DNA of 64,000 nt from Oxalobacter formigenes (GTDB lineage: Bacteria > Pseudomonadota > Gammaproteobacteria > Burkholderiales > Burkholderiaceae_D): assembly GCF_002127965.1 (NCBI RefSeq), contig NZ_CP018787.1:1364001-1428000 (forward strand). The letters are read 5' to 3'. The translations under genes and the position numbers were made by a program. Below the pieces are notes generated by a model that saw nothing but the letters and a program-made list of their open reading frames with translations, did not search any database and was not told where the DNA came from. Below, piece by piece: positions 27,959-38,757 of the stretch (position 1 is the stretch's first letter; each line of letters begins with the position of its first letter).

Positions 27959-29179
27959 TCATGGCTGGACCAGTTGTCGTACCTTCAGTGAAAAGGCGTC
28001 AGGCGTGAAGATGCCCTGATCGACTGGAACCTGTACGGGTCTGGCTACGGGAGCAGGTTGTGCATGCAGGGAAGCAAAAGTCGGTGCGCTGTAGTTCACT
28101 CGCACTTCACGGGTGCCATCGGCTTTTTGCCAGAGTTCGAATGTCAGGAAACCGCCGGGCGGGGTTGGATTCTTTCCCTGTTCCGGGATATTCCAGTCAA
28201 TATTCAAGAGTCCGCCGATATTGGCGATATTGGTATCGTGACCGACAAGGAAGTTCAGCTGCGCAGACGTATCGGAGAGCAAGGTGCTTTCTATTGTTTT
28301 CAAAAGTTCCCTTCCGCCCGCTTTCGCCAGCGCCGGCGTCCTGTTGACGGCATCGAAAACCTTGTCGTGAAGCGGGACAATTTGTCTCAGGACGCTCTCG
28401 TCCACCTGCCCCCACCCGGCATTCTTCCCGGGCCACTGGCCGTATTCCAGCAGCATGATTTCGGCAATGCTGGAGGCGATTGCCCATTTGCCTCCGATTT
28501 CAGGTTTGTTTTTGCGCTGGTCGAGACTTGTCCGGTTCGGCAATTCCGTCAGGGCACAGCTGTTTTCGTGGGCCGTTCTGGCGCAAAGTGCCGGACCGCA
28601 ACAATCGGTGATGTCCTGTATCCGGTTCAATGCGGCAATGGCGTCCGGGTCGTCATTCAGCTTCTCGATCCTTCCTTTCAGCACGGAGAGGACTTTTTCC
28701 GTGTTCAGGGCAGCCAGATCGTTTCTGGAAGGATGAAACAGGCTGTCATATTGTTCGCCCCATTGTGGACGGACACCGCAACCGGGAGCAAGCCCGTCGA
28801 AAATGGCGATTGCGGTCTCGCGGGTTCTCTGGTCCCTGTCGGCAATGAGAGTGTAGCTGGCAGAAGCCGGACAGGCATTTTCAGGCAAGAGCCCCTGCTC
28901 CGTCAAAACAGGCCGGATGGCTTTCCATTGAGCCGTGACCAGTTCGTGCCCACGTTCGGTCAGATAACCATATCGGACCGGCCACCGGGGCCAGGTCTTG
29001 TTGGACCATTGGTCCAGTGTTGTCCGGTTTTGTGTCGGAGACCGTACACCGTGGCGGCTTAACACGACGATTTTGACCAGTTTGTCTTCAGGCTGACCAG
29101 CCTCGCTGGCATAAACGGATGGGATTGCCGTCAAAACGGCCAGTACGGCGAAAAGGAAATACTGGAAAGATCGCTTCAT
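27959..29179 (-). CDS. Periplasmic histidine acid phosphatase (phytase/Agp-like)
   Basis: A 406-residue exported protein. It has a signal peptide (residues 1-24, ending PSVYASEA), the catalytic motif LSRHGVRSPT (RHGxRxP) near residue 42, and the proton-donor motif GHDTNIANIGG about residue 315. It has several cysteines that could form disulfides (CCGPALC and others). The family is AppA/Agp, which hydrolyses phytate, glucose-1-phosphate or other monoesters in the periplasm. The C-terminus (FLTFELWQK...RPVQVPVD) matches the truncated gene at the left edge of the window, so the genome carries at least two copies about 28 kb apart. Confidence 0.92.
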   Translation of the reverse strand: MKRSFQYFLFAVLAVLTAIPSVYASEAGQPEDKLVKIVVLSRHGVRSPTQNRTTLDQWSNKTWPRWPVRYGYLTERGHELVTAQWKAIRPVLTEQGLLPENACPASASYTLIADRDQRTRETAIAIFDGLAPGCGVRPQWGEQYDSLFHPSRNDLAALNTEKVLSVLKGRIEKLNDDPDAIAALNRIQDITDCCGPALCARTAHENSCALTELPNRTSLDQRKNKPEIGGKWAIASSIAEIMLLEYGQWPGKNAGWGQVDESVLRQIVPLHDKVFDAVNRTPALAKAGGRELLKTIESTLLSDTSAQLNFLVGHDTNIANIGGLLNIDWNIPEQGKNPTPPGGFLTFELWQKADGTREVRVNYSAPTFASLHAQPAPVARPVQVPVDQGIFTPDAFSLKVRQLVQP

Positions 29180-29449
29180 GGAAAAACGCTCTCTATGGTT
29201 GTCTGAAACGGCAATGTATTGTCAATTGACTCAGGTGATTATGCATACAATCAAAGGCATGATCAAGCGGGAAAGAACCTCTTTTCCGCGATGATTTCCA
29301 GCGGGTCTGTCCTTAAAGCCGGGCTTTGCGGCATGCGATTTTACCGGTAATTTACCGTCAATCAGTCAAACCGGTTTTGATGTATCGGGAAAGGTTCGGC
29401 AAAAGATATGGAAACAATGATGGATTATTGCCATATTGGTTTTTTGTGT

Positions 29450-30889
29450 TCAGCTTTTTTGTAAAAGCACCGGATTATTGGCCGGGCTATCGAACGCTTC
29501 GATTTCTTCATAAAAGCAGATACCGGCCCCGCCCTTTTTCTTGATTTCGTACATGGCGTGATCTGCCTTGCGGATCAATTCCTCTGACGTATTGCCATCT
29601 TCAGGGTAACAGGCCACGCCAACGCTGGTATTGCAAAATACATTCCCTTTTTTCAGGGGCCAGGGTTTTTTGAACCGTTCGTGAATGAAATTGACCAGAC
29701 TACGGATATTGTCTTTCATGACAGAACCGTTGATCAGGGCAACGAATTCATCGCCACCGTGCCGGTACATCCGGTTTTTCAGCATCGGGATGCCGAGGAA
29801 AAATTCCCCCAGCTGGATGAGAAATTCATCGCCCGAATCGTGACCGTAATTGTCATTGATGGCCTTGAAACCATCCAGATCGAAGAACAGCAGATAGCCA
29901 TTGCCACGGTTTTGAATATGATCGATGAGGATCGTACAGTCATTGATCAGTTTCCTGCGGTTTGGAAGGCCGGTCAGTGAATCGAAATTGGCCAGATACT
30001 CGATCAGTTCTTCATTGCGTTTGTTATCGGTGATGTCTGCGCTGCTGACAACATGGGCAAGACGGCCGTCAACCCATCGGAACGCGGCGGAAAACACCCT
30101 GAACCACGAACCGTCAAAAGGCCGCTGGTAATCCCAGATATAGACTTTGCTCGGATTTCCGTCCTCGTCAAGCAGGTTTTTCTGGGGACAGAACTCGCAC
30201 GGGCCATCCTGGCCCGGAAACAAAACCTGCCAGCACACTTTTCCAAGAAAGGCCGATGGGCCGCCATAAGGCGCTGCCATGGACTTGTTCACCCACAAGA
30301 CCTTGTGGGTATGAAAGTCATTGACGTAAATGTCGATTCCCGTATTGTCCAGAATGCTTTCCAGCGAATTTTTTGCAAACGAAATCTTGTTCTGGTAGAC
30401 CCTGACGCCGATATACCTGCCGAGCATGGCGAGCAAAACAGAGATCCTTTTATGATCTTCATCCAGCAGTGCCTTGCCTGATCCGGTTTTGAGAAAGACA
30501 ATCAGGCCAAAGATGCGTGCATTTTCGTCCACGACAGAAAACGCGGTCACATGCGTTGCAGATAGCGTTTCAAGCAATTGTCTTTCGCCTGTGGTGTTAT
30601 CTTCCTTTTTGTCGATTGAGGTAACGACCGATTTCGCCATATGGCTGCGGAATTCAGGGTCGATCGAGTTGATGGCGAACGTTTCGCACAAGGGAAACTC
30701 ATGAAGAAGATGGCGTTCCATCAGATTGAAATCATGGGCCTGGTCTGCTTCATAAACAAGGGCGCCATCAAAAGAAAAAGCCTTGCAAATCAAATCGAGA
30801 GACTTGTTGATAATGACGGTGTCTACCTGTTTTTCAACAAGCATTTCTGCCATTGTCCAGATGAGTGAATCCCTGGATTGATCTGTCAT
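29450..30889 (-). CDS. GAF-PAS-GGDEF protein, probable diguanylate cyclase
   Basis: About 479 residues. Residues 20-155 resemble a GAF sensor, about 170-295 a PAS domain (ILDNTGIDIYVNDFHTHKVLWVN, with the Cys-containing CWQVLFPGQDGPCEFCP), and about 305-470 a GGDEF domain. The active motif GGDEF is intact (YRHGGDEFVAL) and the metal/substrate residues FFDLDGFKAINDNYGHDSGDEFL are present. No RxxD inhibitory site is seen upstream of GGDEF. It probably makes cyclic di-GMP from GTP. The start at 30889 is preferred because GGAAAG sits five bases upstream. It is monocistronic. Confidence 0.9.
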   Translation of the reverse strand: MTDQSRDSLIWTMAEMLVEKQVDTVIINKSLDLICKAFSFDGALVYEADQAHDFNLMERHLLHEFPLCETFAINSIDPEFRSHMAKSVVTSIDKKEDNTTGERQLLETLSATHVTAFSVVDENARIFGLIVFLKTGSGKALLDEDHKRISVLLAMLGRYIGVRVYQNKISFAKNSLESILDNTGIDIYVNDFHTHKVLWVNKSMAAPYGGPSAFLGKVCWQVLFPGQDGPCEFCPQKNLLDEDGNPSKVYIWDYQRPFDGSWFRVFSAAFRWVDGRLAHVVSSADITDNKRNEELIEYLANFDSLTGLPNRRKLINDCTILIDHIQNRGNGYLLFFDLDGFKAINDNYGHDSGDEFLIQLGEFFLGIPMLKNRMYRHGGDEFVALINGSVMKDNIRSLVNFIHERFKKPWPLKKGNVFCNTSVGVACYPEDGNTSEELIRKADHAMYEIKKKGGAGICFYEEIEAFDSPANNPVLLQKS

Positions 30890-31187
30890 ATTTCTTTCCA
30901 TCACGAAGTGACTGTCTGAATCGGGCGATATCGGTTTATCGACACTGATTCACCCGATGGCAATCGGAAAAATTGTCTAAAAGCCAATTCCGGATTTTTG
31001 TTGCATGGGAGACAAATTTCTTCCATAACAAAATTCTAGGGAAGAAATAAAGAAAGTCAATAAATTGGCTGGGAACTTTCCTAAATAAACAACATGTGGA
31101 CATTCATGTTTTTTTCAAACCCGCTTTTACGTTATCTAAAAAATATAATGTTTTCCTTCAGGGCTGCATGTCTTGAGGAACGGCGGC

Positions 31188-32102
31188 TTACATGCGCAGT
31201 TCCCGCACTTTATTGATATTGCGCGATGGCGGTTCGCCGAAAAGCCGTTTGTATTCCCTGTTGAACTGGGTCGGACTTTCGTAACCGACGGCCATGCAGG
31301 CATTGGCGGCATATTCATTTTCGACCAGCATCAGCCTTTGGGCTTCGTATAGCCGAAGGCGCTTTTGAAACTGGAGCGGGGAAAGCGATGTCAGTTGTTT
31401 GAAATGCCGGTGAAAGGTCGACGTTGCCATGTTGACTTTTTTTGCCAATTCATCGACTTGTACGGGTTCTTTATAGTTGTTTCTTAACCATGAAATGGCT
31501 TGTGCCACCTGATTTCCCTGCGTTCCGAATGTATTGACGGTCCTTAAAAACGAGCCCTGTGGCCCGATCAGCAGGCGGTAATGGATTTCACGGAGGATCA
31601 TCGGGGCCATGACCGGTATCTGTTCGGGTTTTTCAAGCAGATCCAGCAATCGGGCAAATGCATCCAGAATGTCCGGATCGGTCCGGGTCAGGGACAGGCC
31701 GCAGTCCGGTTCATTGCCTGTTTTCGGTGGTGGCGGGATTTCGGCAGCCAGCTGGGTTGTCAGCGATTTGTCGAGTCTGATGCCCATGCCGAGGAATGGA
31801 TTGTCCGGCGTGGCGTCGAGGATAGTGTTTTTGGCTGGCAAATCGATTCCATTGACGAGACAATATCCTTCCCCGTAACGGTATTCCCTGCTGCCGATGT
31901 ACGAATGCTTTTGTCCCTGGATGATCACGCCGACGGCAGGTTCATAGAAACAGTTTTCCGGACATTCACATTCGTTCTTCCTGAAAAGAAAGAAACCGTT
32001 GACCGGTGTCTGGTATTCACCGCTTTCAGGCAGCCATTTCAAAAGTTTTTCCTTGATCGGGTCATTTTTGTTTTCAAAGCCGGTTTGATTGTCTTGTCCC
32101 AT
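31188..32102 (-). CDS. AraC-family transcriptional regulator, YqhC-like
   Basis: A 304-residue regulator. Residues about 35-185 are an AraC_N-type beta-barrel (VIIQGQKHSYIGSREYRYGEG, CLVNGIDLPA). Residues about 200-300 hold the two AraC helix-turn-helix motifs (VDELAKKVNMATSTFHRHFKQ, and AANACMAVGYESPTQFNREYKRLFGEPPSR). YqhC relatives sense reactive aldehydes and activate divergent oxidoreductase genes. Here too the divergent genes are an alcohol dehydrogenase and an aldo/keto reductase, so I infer the same type of circuit. Operator sites were not identified. Confidence 0.9.
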   Translation of the reverse strand: MGQDNQTGFENKNDPIKEKLLKWLPESGEYQTPVNGFFLFRKNECECPENCFYEPAVGVIIQGQKHSYIGSREYRYGEGYCLVNGIDLPAKNTILDATPDNPFLGMGIRLDKSLTTQLAAEIPPPPKTGNEPDCGLSLTRTDPDILDAFARLLDLLEKPEQIPVMAPMILREIHYRLLIGPQGSFLRTVNTFGTQGNQVAQAISWLRNNYKEPVQVDELAKKVNMATSTFHRHFKQLTSLSPLQFQKRLRLYEAQRLMLVENEYAANACMAVGYESPTQFNREYKRLFGEPPSRNINKVRELRM

Positions 32103-32345
32103 GATGAAAATTCCCTTTTACGTCAATAAACGATTGAAAACACATTGTCTTTTTACCAGATTGTCTTCCGTTTTTGTAGATGGTTGAGAGAAATAGGCAA
32201 TAAGAAGGCAGTTTCGTATCTATATCCGGCATTCGGCAAAGCTTTATATTTCAGGCATCGCAGGACGTTGGCAACAGGATTTTCCTGACGGAAATCGTCT
32301 CTGTCCTGACAGAAATTCGTTGTTCACATTTTGATGAGGTTTGCC

Positions 32346-33401
32346 ATGAAAACAATTGCTTATGCATCGCATTCTCCTGATTCCCCGCTGGTTCCCTATT
32401 CTTTCGAACGACGCGAGCTTCGCGATAACGACGTTGCCATGGAAGTCCTGTATTGCGGTGTTTGCCATTCCGATATGCACATGTCCCATAACGATTGGGG
32501 CATGACGGTCTATCCGGTTGTCCCGGGGCATGAAATTATCGGACGGGTGACTGCAGTAGGGTCGAAGGTGACTCGATACAAGACTGGTGATGCCGTTGCG
32601 GTCGGCTGCATGGTCGACAGTTGTATGGAATGCGACCAGTGCCATCACGGGGAAGAACAGCTCTGCCGTGAGGGCATGACGATGACGTATAGCAGCCTGG
32701 ACAGGATTGACCATACCGTGACTCAGGGGGGATATTCAAAATATCTTGTCGTCCGTGAGGAATTCGTTTTGCGTGTTCCGGACGGACTTGATCTTTCTCG
32801 TGCCGCGCCGCTTTTATGCGCGGGTATCACGACGTATTCGCCACTCAGGACATGGGATGTCGGCCCGGGCAGCCGTGTCGGGGTGATTGGCATGGGTGGT
32901 CTCGGCCATATGGCGATCAAGCTGGCTGTCGGGCTGGGAGCTGAGGTCACTGTATTGAGCCGCTCGGAAGGCAAACGGGCTGATGCGATGGAATTGGGTG
33001 CCGACAAGTTCCTGATTTCGAGTGACGCATCTGCGATGGACAAGGCACAGTCGTCTTTCGACCTGATTATCGATACCGTTCCCGTCAAACACGACCTGAA
33101 CCCGTACACCCCGTTACTGGATATCGACGGCACGCTTGTCATCGTCGGACAGGTCGGGCCAGTCGCCGAGGTCAATACGGCGCCTCTTCTGTTCGGGCGT
33201 CGACGTATAGCGGCTTCACCGATTGGTGGCATTCGTGAAACGCAGGAATTGCTCGATTTCTGTGCCCGTAAAAACATTCTGCCTGAATGCGAAATCATCC
33301 GGATGGACGAGATCAACACGGCTTTTGAACGGATGGAGCGTTCCGATGTGCATTATCGCTTTGTGATCGATATGGCCACGCTTGAAACTGAAAAAAAATA
33401 A
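32346..33401 (+). CDS. NAD(P)-dependent zinc alcohol dehydrogenase (YahK/CAD-like)
   Basis: A 351-residue medium-chain dehydrogenase. The catalytic zinc ligands are in YCGVCHSD and PGHEIIG; the structural zinc loop is CMECDQCHHGEEQLC. The Rossmann motif is GVIGMGGLGHMAIKLA. The family (cinnamyl-alcohol-dehydrogenase-like, YahK) reduces broad aldehydes with NADPH. ATG 32346 is chosen because GAGG lies six bases upstream. It is the first gene of a cluster divergent from the AraC regulator and is followed after 15 bases by an aldo/keto reductase. Confidence 0.92.
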   Translation: MKTIAYASHSPDSPLVPYSFERRELRDNDVAMEVLYCGVCHSDMHMSHNDWGMTVYPVVPGHEIIGRVTAVGSKVTRYKTGDAVAVGCMVDSCMECDQCHHGEEQLCREGMTMTYSSLDRIDHTVTQGGYSKYLVVREEFVLRVPDGLDLSRAAPLLCAGITTYSPLRTWDVGPGSRVGVIGMGGLGHMAIKLAVGLGAEVTVLSRSEGKRADAMELGADKFLISSDASAMDKAQSSFDLIIDTVPVKHDLNPYTPLLDIDGTLVIVGQVGPVAEVNTAPLLFGRRRIAASPIGGIRETQELLDFCARKNILPECEIIRMDEINTAFERMERSDVHYRFVIDMATLETEKK

Positions 33402-34412
<1,011 letters not shown>

Positions 34413-34471
34413 GCTGATTTTTCCGGGAACCGTATTGGCGGGAACCCGGTCTTTTAAAGAAGGATCAGAAA

Positions 34472-35221
34472 ATGGCAGGAAAATCGTTTTCGAAACTGGC
34501 AGCGGTAATGTTTGCCCTGCTGTGTCTGGGCAATCTGGCAAGGGCGGATGACATGGAAAAGCTTAAAACGGCGCTTGACGCCAGACAGGAAAAGATCGTG
34601 ACGATCGCGGCTTTCACGGCCAATGGCAATTTGCCGGAACTGAAAACGGCATTGAACGGTGGCCTTGATGCCGGTTTGACGGTCAATGAGATCAAGGAGG
34701 TATTGATACAGTTGTATGCTTACGCTGGTTTTCCGAGAAGCCTGAACGGTATCCAGACGTTCATGACGGTTATGGATGAGCGGGAAAAAGCCGGTATTGC
34801 CGATCCCGCCGGTGCACAAGGGACAGCACTTCCGGCCGGTACGAATCGGGATGCCTATGGTGAAGCGGTTCGCATGAGATTGTCCGGCGTGACAGAGGTT
34901 CCGGCAAAAAGCGGATACCAGCTTTTCGCCCCGGGGATCGATGTCTTTTTGAAGGAACATCTGTTTGCCGATATTTTCGGGCGTGGTGTGCTGGAGTTTT
35001 CCGACCGGGAAATCGCGACGGTTGCCGCTCTCGCCGCTCTGGGCGGAACGGATGCCCAGCTTCAGTATCATTTGAATGCCGCCATGAACGTCGGCCTGAG
35101 CCAGCAACAACTGGCGGGAATCATTTCGGTTCTGGAGAAGGACGTCGGGAAAAATGAAAGTGCGTTTGCCGGAAAAGTATTTGGCGAGGTGTTGAAAAAG
35201 CGCTCGAATATCAATCCGTAA
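34472..35221 (+). CDS. Exported carboxymuconolactone decarboxylase-like protein
   Basis: A 249-residue protein with a signal peptide (LAAVMFALLCLGNLARAD, cleavage near residue 25) followed by two CMD-type helical domains. The first has IVTIAAFTANGNLPELKTAL and IKEVLIQLYAYAGFPRSL; the second has EIATVAALAALGGTDAQLQYH and a matching C-terminal helix. The AhpD CxxC pair is absent, so peroxidase-reductase activity is unlikely. Two-domain exported CMD proteins recur in oxidoreductase clusters, with unknown role. GAAGGA precedes the ATG. Confidence 0.85.
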   Translation: MAGKSFSKLAAVMFALLCLGNLARADDMEKLKTALDARQEKIVTIAAFTANGNLPELKTALNGGLDAGLTVNEIKEVLIQLYAYAGFPRSLNGIQTFMTVMDEREKAGIADPAGAQGTALPAGTNRDAYGEAVRMRLSGVTEVPAKSGYQLFAPGIDVFLKEHLFADIFGRGVLEFSDREIATVAALAALGGTDAQLQYHLNAAMNVGLSQQQLAGIISVLEKDVGKNESAFAGKVFGEVLKKRSNINP

Positions 35222-35256
35222 ATGGTTGAATTATCATTATTTTCAGGGAAAATATA

Positions 35257-36000
35257 ATGGACAATATTGGGAATAAGGTCGTTATCGTCACAGGTGCCAG
35301 CAGCGGAATCGGTGAAGCGATAGTCCGCAAGCTCGCGGCTGACGGCGCTATCGTTGTTTTGGCAGCGAGAAGAAAGGACAGGCTGGAAAAAATTGCCGGT
35401 GACATCAATGCATCCGGTGGAAAAGCCTTGTATTACACTGTCGATGTGACGGTCGAAAAACAGGTCAGGGAGTTGGTCGATGATGTCGTTGCCAGATTGG
35501 GGCGGGTGGATGTCATGGTCGGTAATGCGGGGTTGATGGCTCAGGCCCCTCTTTCATCGCTGAAAGTGGATGAATGGGACCGGATGATCGACATCAATAT
35601 CAAGGGTGTTTTGTACGGTGTCGCGGCCGTATGGCCTGTTTTCGAAAAACAGCAGTCCGGCCATTTCATCAATATCTCATCCGTGGCGGGCATCAAGGTC
35701 GCCGCAGGAACGGGGACGGTTTATTCTGCAACCAAGTATGCCGTACGTGCCCTCTCCGAAGGCATTCGTGTGGAATCGGCAGGCAAATTCCGTTCGACGG
35801 TCATTTATCCGGGCTATGTGGAATCCGAATTGATGTATGGCAGTTCGGATGAAAAGACGCGTGAAGCGGTCATCGCGGGTTATGCAAAATATGCCATTCC
35901 TGCCGCGAGCGTTGCCAATGCTGTGGCGTATGCCATTTCACAGCCGGCTGATACGGCGATTAATGAAATTGTCATCCGGCCGACTTCACAGGAATTCTGA
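35257..36000 (+). CDS. Short-chain dehydrogenase/reductase (SDR)
   Basis: A 247-residue classical SDR. The cofactor motif is TGASSGIGEA (TGxxxGxG) at residues 13-22, NAG follows at about 90 (VGNAGLMAQ), the catalytic Ser is in NISSVAGIK, and YxxxK is YSATKYA. The basic residues AARRKDR after strand 2 suggest NADP(H) preference. It follows the CMD gene by 35 bases and precedes the cupin by 23, in the same direction. The substrate is unknown; similar proteins are annotated as oxidoreductases of the clavulanate/serine-dehydrogenase type. Confidence 0.92.
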   Translation: MDNIGNKVVIVTGASSGIGEAIVRKLAADGAIVVLAARRKDRLEKIAGDINASGGKALYYTVDVTVEKQVRELVDDVVARLGRVDVMVGNAGLMAQAPLSSLKVDEWDRMIDINIKGVLYGVAAVWPVFEKQQSGHFINISSVAGIKVAAGTGTVYSATKYAVRALSEGIRVESAGKFRSTVIYPGYVESELMYGSSDEKTREAVIAGYAKYAIPAASVANAVAYAISQPADTAINEIVIRPTSQEF

Positions 36001-36023
36001 ATACTGTCTTGATTGGGTAAAGA

Positions 36024-36524
36024 ATGGAAATGAATCGGATTTTAAGAATGGCTCTCGTTCCCGTTTTGTTTGCCGCAGCGGCAGCTCAGGCCGGGACGGG
36101 AAGTGACGAAATGGTATCAAAGGCACAAACGGTGTCGAAAAGCGGATCAGAGGCTTCGTTTAAGGGGCCTGAACAGTTTTTTACCGGAAACGTAAACGTT
36201 TATATGTCGTTTTCACCCACGGCGGAACTGCCTGCCTCCGGTGCTTTCGTGATTTTTGAGCCCGGCGCGCGTTCGGCATGGCACACGCACCCGGCTGGTC
36301 AGACCCTGATCGTCATTTCCGGTGCCGGTCTTACGCAGGAATGGGGGCAGCCGGTGGTCGAAATCCATCCAGGTGACGTGATCCGCTGCCCTGCCGGAGT
36401 CAAACACTGGCATGGGGCGGCACCGGGCTCCGCCATGACGCATCTTGCGATAACAGGCGATGTAAACGGCAAGAATGTCGACTGGATGGAAAAGGTAACG
36501 GATGAGCAATATCGGGGAAAATGA
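36024..36524 (+). CDS. Exported cupin-domain protein
   Basis: A 166-residue protein with a signal peptide (ILRMALVPVLFAAAAAQAG). The single cupin barrel has motif 1 FEPGARSAWHTHPAGQTLIV and motif 2 HPGDVIRCPAGVKHWHGA, with His residues suited for metal binding. Small cupins like this, related to YhhW/quercetinase-like families, often sit with AKR, CMD and SDR genes. The role is unknown. It is the last gene of the AraC-linked cluster before a gap of 135 bases. Confidence 0.85.
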   Translation: MEMNRILRMALVPVLFAAAAAQAGTGSDEMVSKAQTVSKSGSEASFKGPEQFFTGNVNVYMSFSPTAELPASGAFVIFEPGARSAWHTHPAGQTLIVISGAGLTQEWGQPVVEIHPGDVIRCPAGVKHWHGAAPGSAMTHLAITGDVNGKNVDWMEKVTDEQYRGK

Positions 36525-36659
36525 CTCTGTTTTTTCTGTTTCCCTTAAAAAGCATCCTTGCCATTCAAAATTGCAATATCAGGTAAACTACCGGCTTCAG
36601 GCGACTTTCCCGAAAGGAGGTCGCCTGTCCGGTTTCCCTCTGCTGAAAGCCATAAAAGC

Positions 36660-37790
36660 ATGTTCCATATCTTTGCAACGATTATCGGTATTTATGTCGC
36701 CCTGAGACTGGTTCCCCCTCTCCGGTGGAAAGCGTCGGTCAAATGGATTGCGGGGATTTTCATCGTCCTGCTTTCCCAGTACCATTTCATTGGCCGGATG
36801 GTTTTCGGCAATATGGCTTCGCCGGAGTTACCGACAGGTTTGCTCATTTTTATGGGATGGCTGTTCGGTTCTTTCTTTTTGCTGGCCGTTTTTTTCCTCT
36901 TGAAAGACATGTTTTCCTTCGTGATTCTCCTCTGGAGAAGGATCAGGAGAACGCGAAAACCGCCGTTTTCGCCGAACCGGGTGAATGCGGTTTTGCTCAC
37001 TGCTGCGCTTGTTTTGTCGGGTATCGGTGTCTGGCAGGCTGTCCGTGTTCCGGATGTCAAAATGGTGGACATTGCCATCAAGGGTTTGCCGTCAGAAATG
37101 GATGGCCTGAAGATAGTCCAGCTAAGCGATTTGCACGCCAGCCGTCTTTTGACCGGTGAGCGCAACCGGGCTGTGGTCGACAAGACCAATGCATTGAATC
37201 CCGACCTGATTCTTGTCACGGGGGATCTGGTCGATGGCACTGTCGAAAACCGGGTCGATGACGTCGCTCCCTTCCGCGATTTTCGTGCAAAGTATGGCGT
37301 CTTTTCCATTCCGGGAAACCATGAGTATTATTCAAGTTATGTGGATTGGATGAAGGCTTTTGACGGCCTCGGCCTGAATATGCTGAAAAACGGGCATGCT
37401 GTCGTGATTGTCAACGATCGTCCATTGGTGATCGCAGGTACGACGGACAGGGTCGCGCCGAATTTCGGTTTGCCCCGGCCGGATATCAGGGGGGCATTGA
37501 ATGGCATTCCCGATAACGCGCCGGTCATCCTGCTGGCCCATCAGCCAAGAGGTGCCTCACAAAATGCGGAGGCCGGAGTCGATCTTCAATTGTCAGGCCA
37601 TACCCACGGCGGCCAGATAATGGGTGCACACTGGCTTGTGCAGCTCTTGAATGAAGGATTCGTTTCCGGTCTTTACGACGTGGGTGATATGAAGCTGTAC
37701 GTCAGTAATGGAACGGGTTTGTGGAACGGGTTCCCGATCCGGCTCGGCCGCACGGCAGAAATCACTGAAATCGTGTTACACGCTGGCTGA
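36660..37790 (+). CDS. Membrane-anchored metallophosphoesterase (YkuE/YaeI-like)
   Basis: A 376-residue protein. Residues 1-140 contain about four membrane helices (FHIFATIIGIYVALRLV, IAGIFIVLLSQYHFIG, LLIFMGWLFGSFFLLAVFF, VLLTAALVLSGIGVW). Residues 150-370 form a calcineurin-like phosphoesterase with metal motifs LSDLHASR, VTGDLVDG, GNHEYY, LAHQP and SGHTHGGQ. Relatives act on nucleotides or lipid A precursors. ATG 36660 is chosen because it starts the first helix; the frame is open upstream but those residues are hydrophilic. AGGAGG at 36615-36620 is too far for this start, so initiation is a little uncertain. Confidence 0.88.
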   Translation: MFHIFATIIGIYVALRLVPPLRWKASVKWIAGIFIVLLSQYHFIGRMVFGNMASPELPTGLLIFMGWLFGSFFLLAVFFLLKDMFSFVILLWRRIRRTRKPPFSPNRVNAVLLTAALVLSGIGVWQAVRVPDVKMVDIAIKGLPSEMDGLKIVQLSDLHASRLLTGERNRAVVDKTNALNPDLILVTGDLVDGTVENRVDDVAPFRDFRAKYGVFSIPGNHEYYSSYVDWMKAFDGLGLNMLKNGHAVVIVNDRPLVIAGTTDRVAPNFGLPRPDIRGALNGIPDNAPVILLAHQPRGASQNAEAGVDLQLSGHTHGGQIMGAHWLVQLLNEGFVSGLYDVGDMKLYVSNGTGLWNGFPIRLGRTAEITEIVLHAG

Positions 37791-38080
37791 CTGGTGGAAA
37801 CTTTCGGACAGTGTTTTCAAATCAGTCGAAATACTGTGGTTTGTCCGCGCTTTGGATGGACATTTTTTCGTATTGGATTGCCATCGATCAATCCGGCAAA
37901 TTCATGTCTATTGATGTGCCGGGTCAAGACGGTTACTCTATAGGTATGAAATGGAATAATCGCCCGGGCGTAAAAAATACTTTTCAATAGGCAAATTTAT
38001 ATGTATAAATGTTGAAAAGAACGTTCGGATGACGAAGAACGACCATACCACTGTCAATGAAGATTCTCGGAAAGGTGTCT

Positions 38081-38347
38081 ATGGAAAAGATATATTGCCA
38101 GTCCTGCGGCATGCCGATGTCGGATCGGGATGCCACTTACGGAAAAAACGCCAACGGAACCGACAACAAGGATTATTGCAGCTATTGCTATAACCACGGC
38201 AAGTTCACGTGGGATATGACGATGGACGAGATGATCGAACATTGCGCCCCGCATATGGCGTCTGCTGCGGGCATGACCCGGGATGAGGCACGCCAGATCA
38301 TGAAGGGCTTCTTCCCTACCCTGAAACGCTGGAAGGTGACGGATTAG
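38081..38347 (+). CDS. Zinc-ribbon domain protein
   Basis: An 88-residue protein beginning MEKIYCQSCGMPM, then DYCSYCYNHGKF: two CxxC pairs spaced as in the putative zinc-ribbon family, followed by a helical part ending PTLKRWKVTD. It is probably cytoplasmic; family members are of unknown function and common in anaerobes. GGAAAGG five bases upstream of ATG 38081 fixes the start. It is monocistronic with a terminator at 38377-38411. Confidence 0.88.
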   Translation: MEKIYCQSCGMPMSDRDATYGKNANGTDNKDYCSYCYNHGKFTWDMTMDEMIEHCAPHMASAAGMTRDEARQIMKGFFPTLKRWKVTD

Positions 38348-38376
38348 GGTATTTGTTCATTGATCTCAAAAGAATG

Positions 38377-38411
38377 AAAAGACTTTGCCTGATTGACCGG
38401 TAAAGTCTTTT
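38377..38411. terminator. Intrinsic terminator
   Basis: AAAAGACTTT pairs with AAAGTCTTTT, extended by a weaker base pair or two, between convergent genes and followed by T7. Confidence 0.75.
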
Positions 38412-38415
38412 TTTA

Positions 38416-38757
38416 TCATATCCCGTATGGATTGGGACCGTATTTGTTGGTTCCTGGGTCGCTTTTGAAGAAATACAGCATCGCGAAAAAGAGCAGATTG
38501 AGAATGGGAATGAACAGCCCTATCAAAAACCAGCCATTCAAGCCCACATCGTGAAAGCGGCGGACGGTCAGGCCGATGGATGCGATGAAGACGACGACAT
38601 TGAAAATCCAGGCAAAAGGACCGATGAGCAAAATGAGGATAGTCCCGATCACGATGTTATTGATCAGGAAGTTCCACATTTCCAGCCGGGTTGAACGACC
38701 TTCAAAATTGCTGAAAGCGCGGAATGTATCCCGATAAATAATGAACCAGTTTTTCAT
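38416..38757 (-). CDS. DUF805 membrane protein
   Basis: A 113-residue protein with the DUF805 pattern: an amphipathic start MKNWFIIYRDTFRAFSNFEGRSTRLEMWNF (in the family RxSRxEFW), three membrane helices, and the family loop RRFHDVGLNGWFL followed by a final helix and the polar tail GTNKYGPNPYG. The function is unknown. The ATG at 38757 is chosen by family alignment; upstream codons are open but unrelated. It shares the terminator region with the convergent zinc-ribbon gene. Confidence 0.88.
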   Translation of the reverse strand: MKNWFIIYRDTFRAFSNFEGRSTRLEMWNFLINNIVIGTILILLIGPFAWIFNVVVFIASIGLTVRRFHDVGLNGWFLIGLFIPILNLLFFAMLYFFKSDPGTNKYGPNPYGI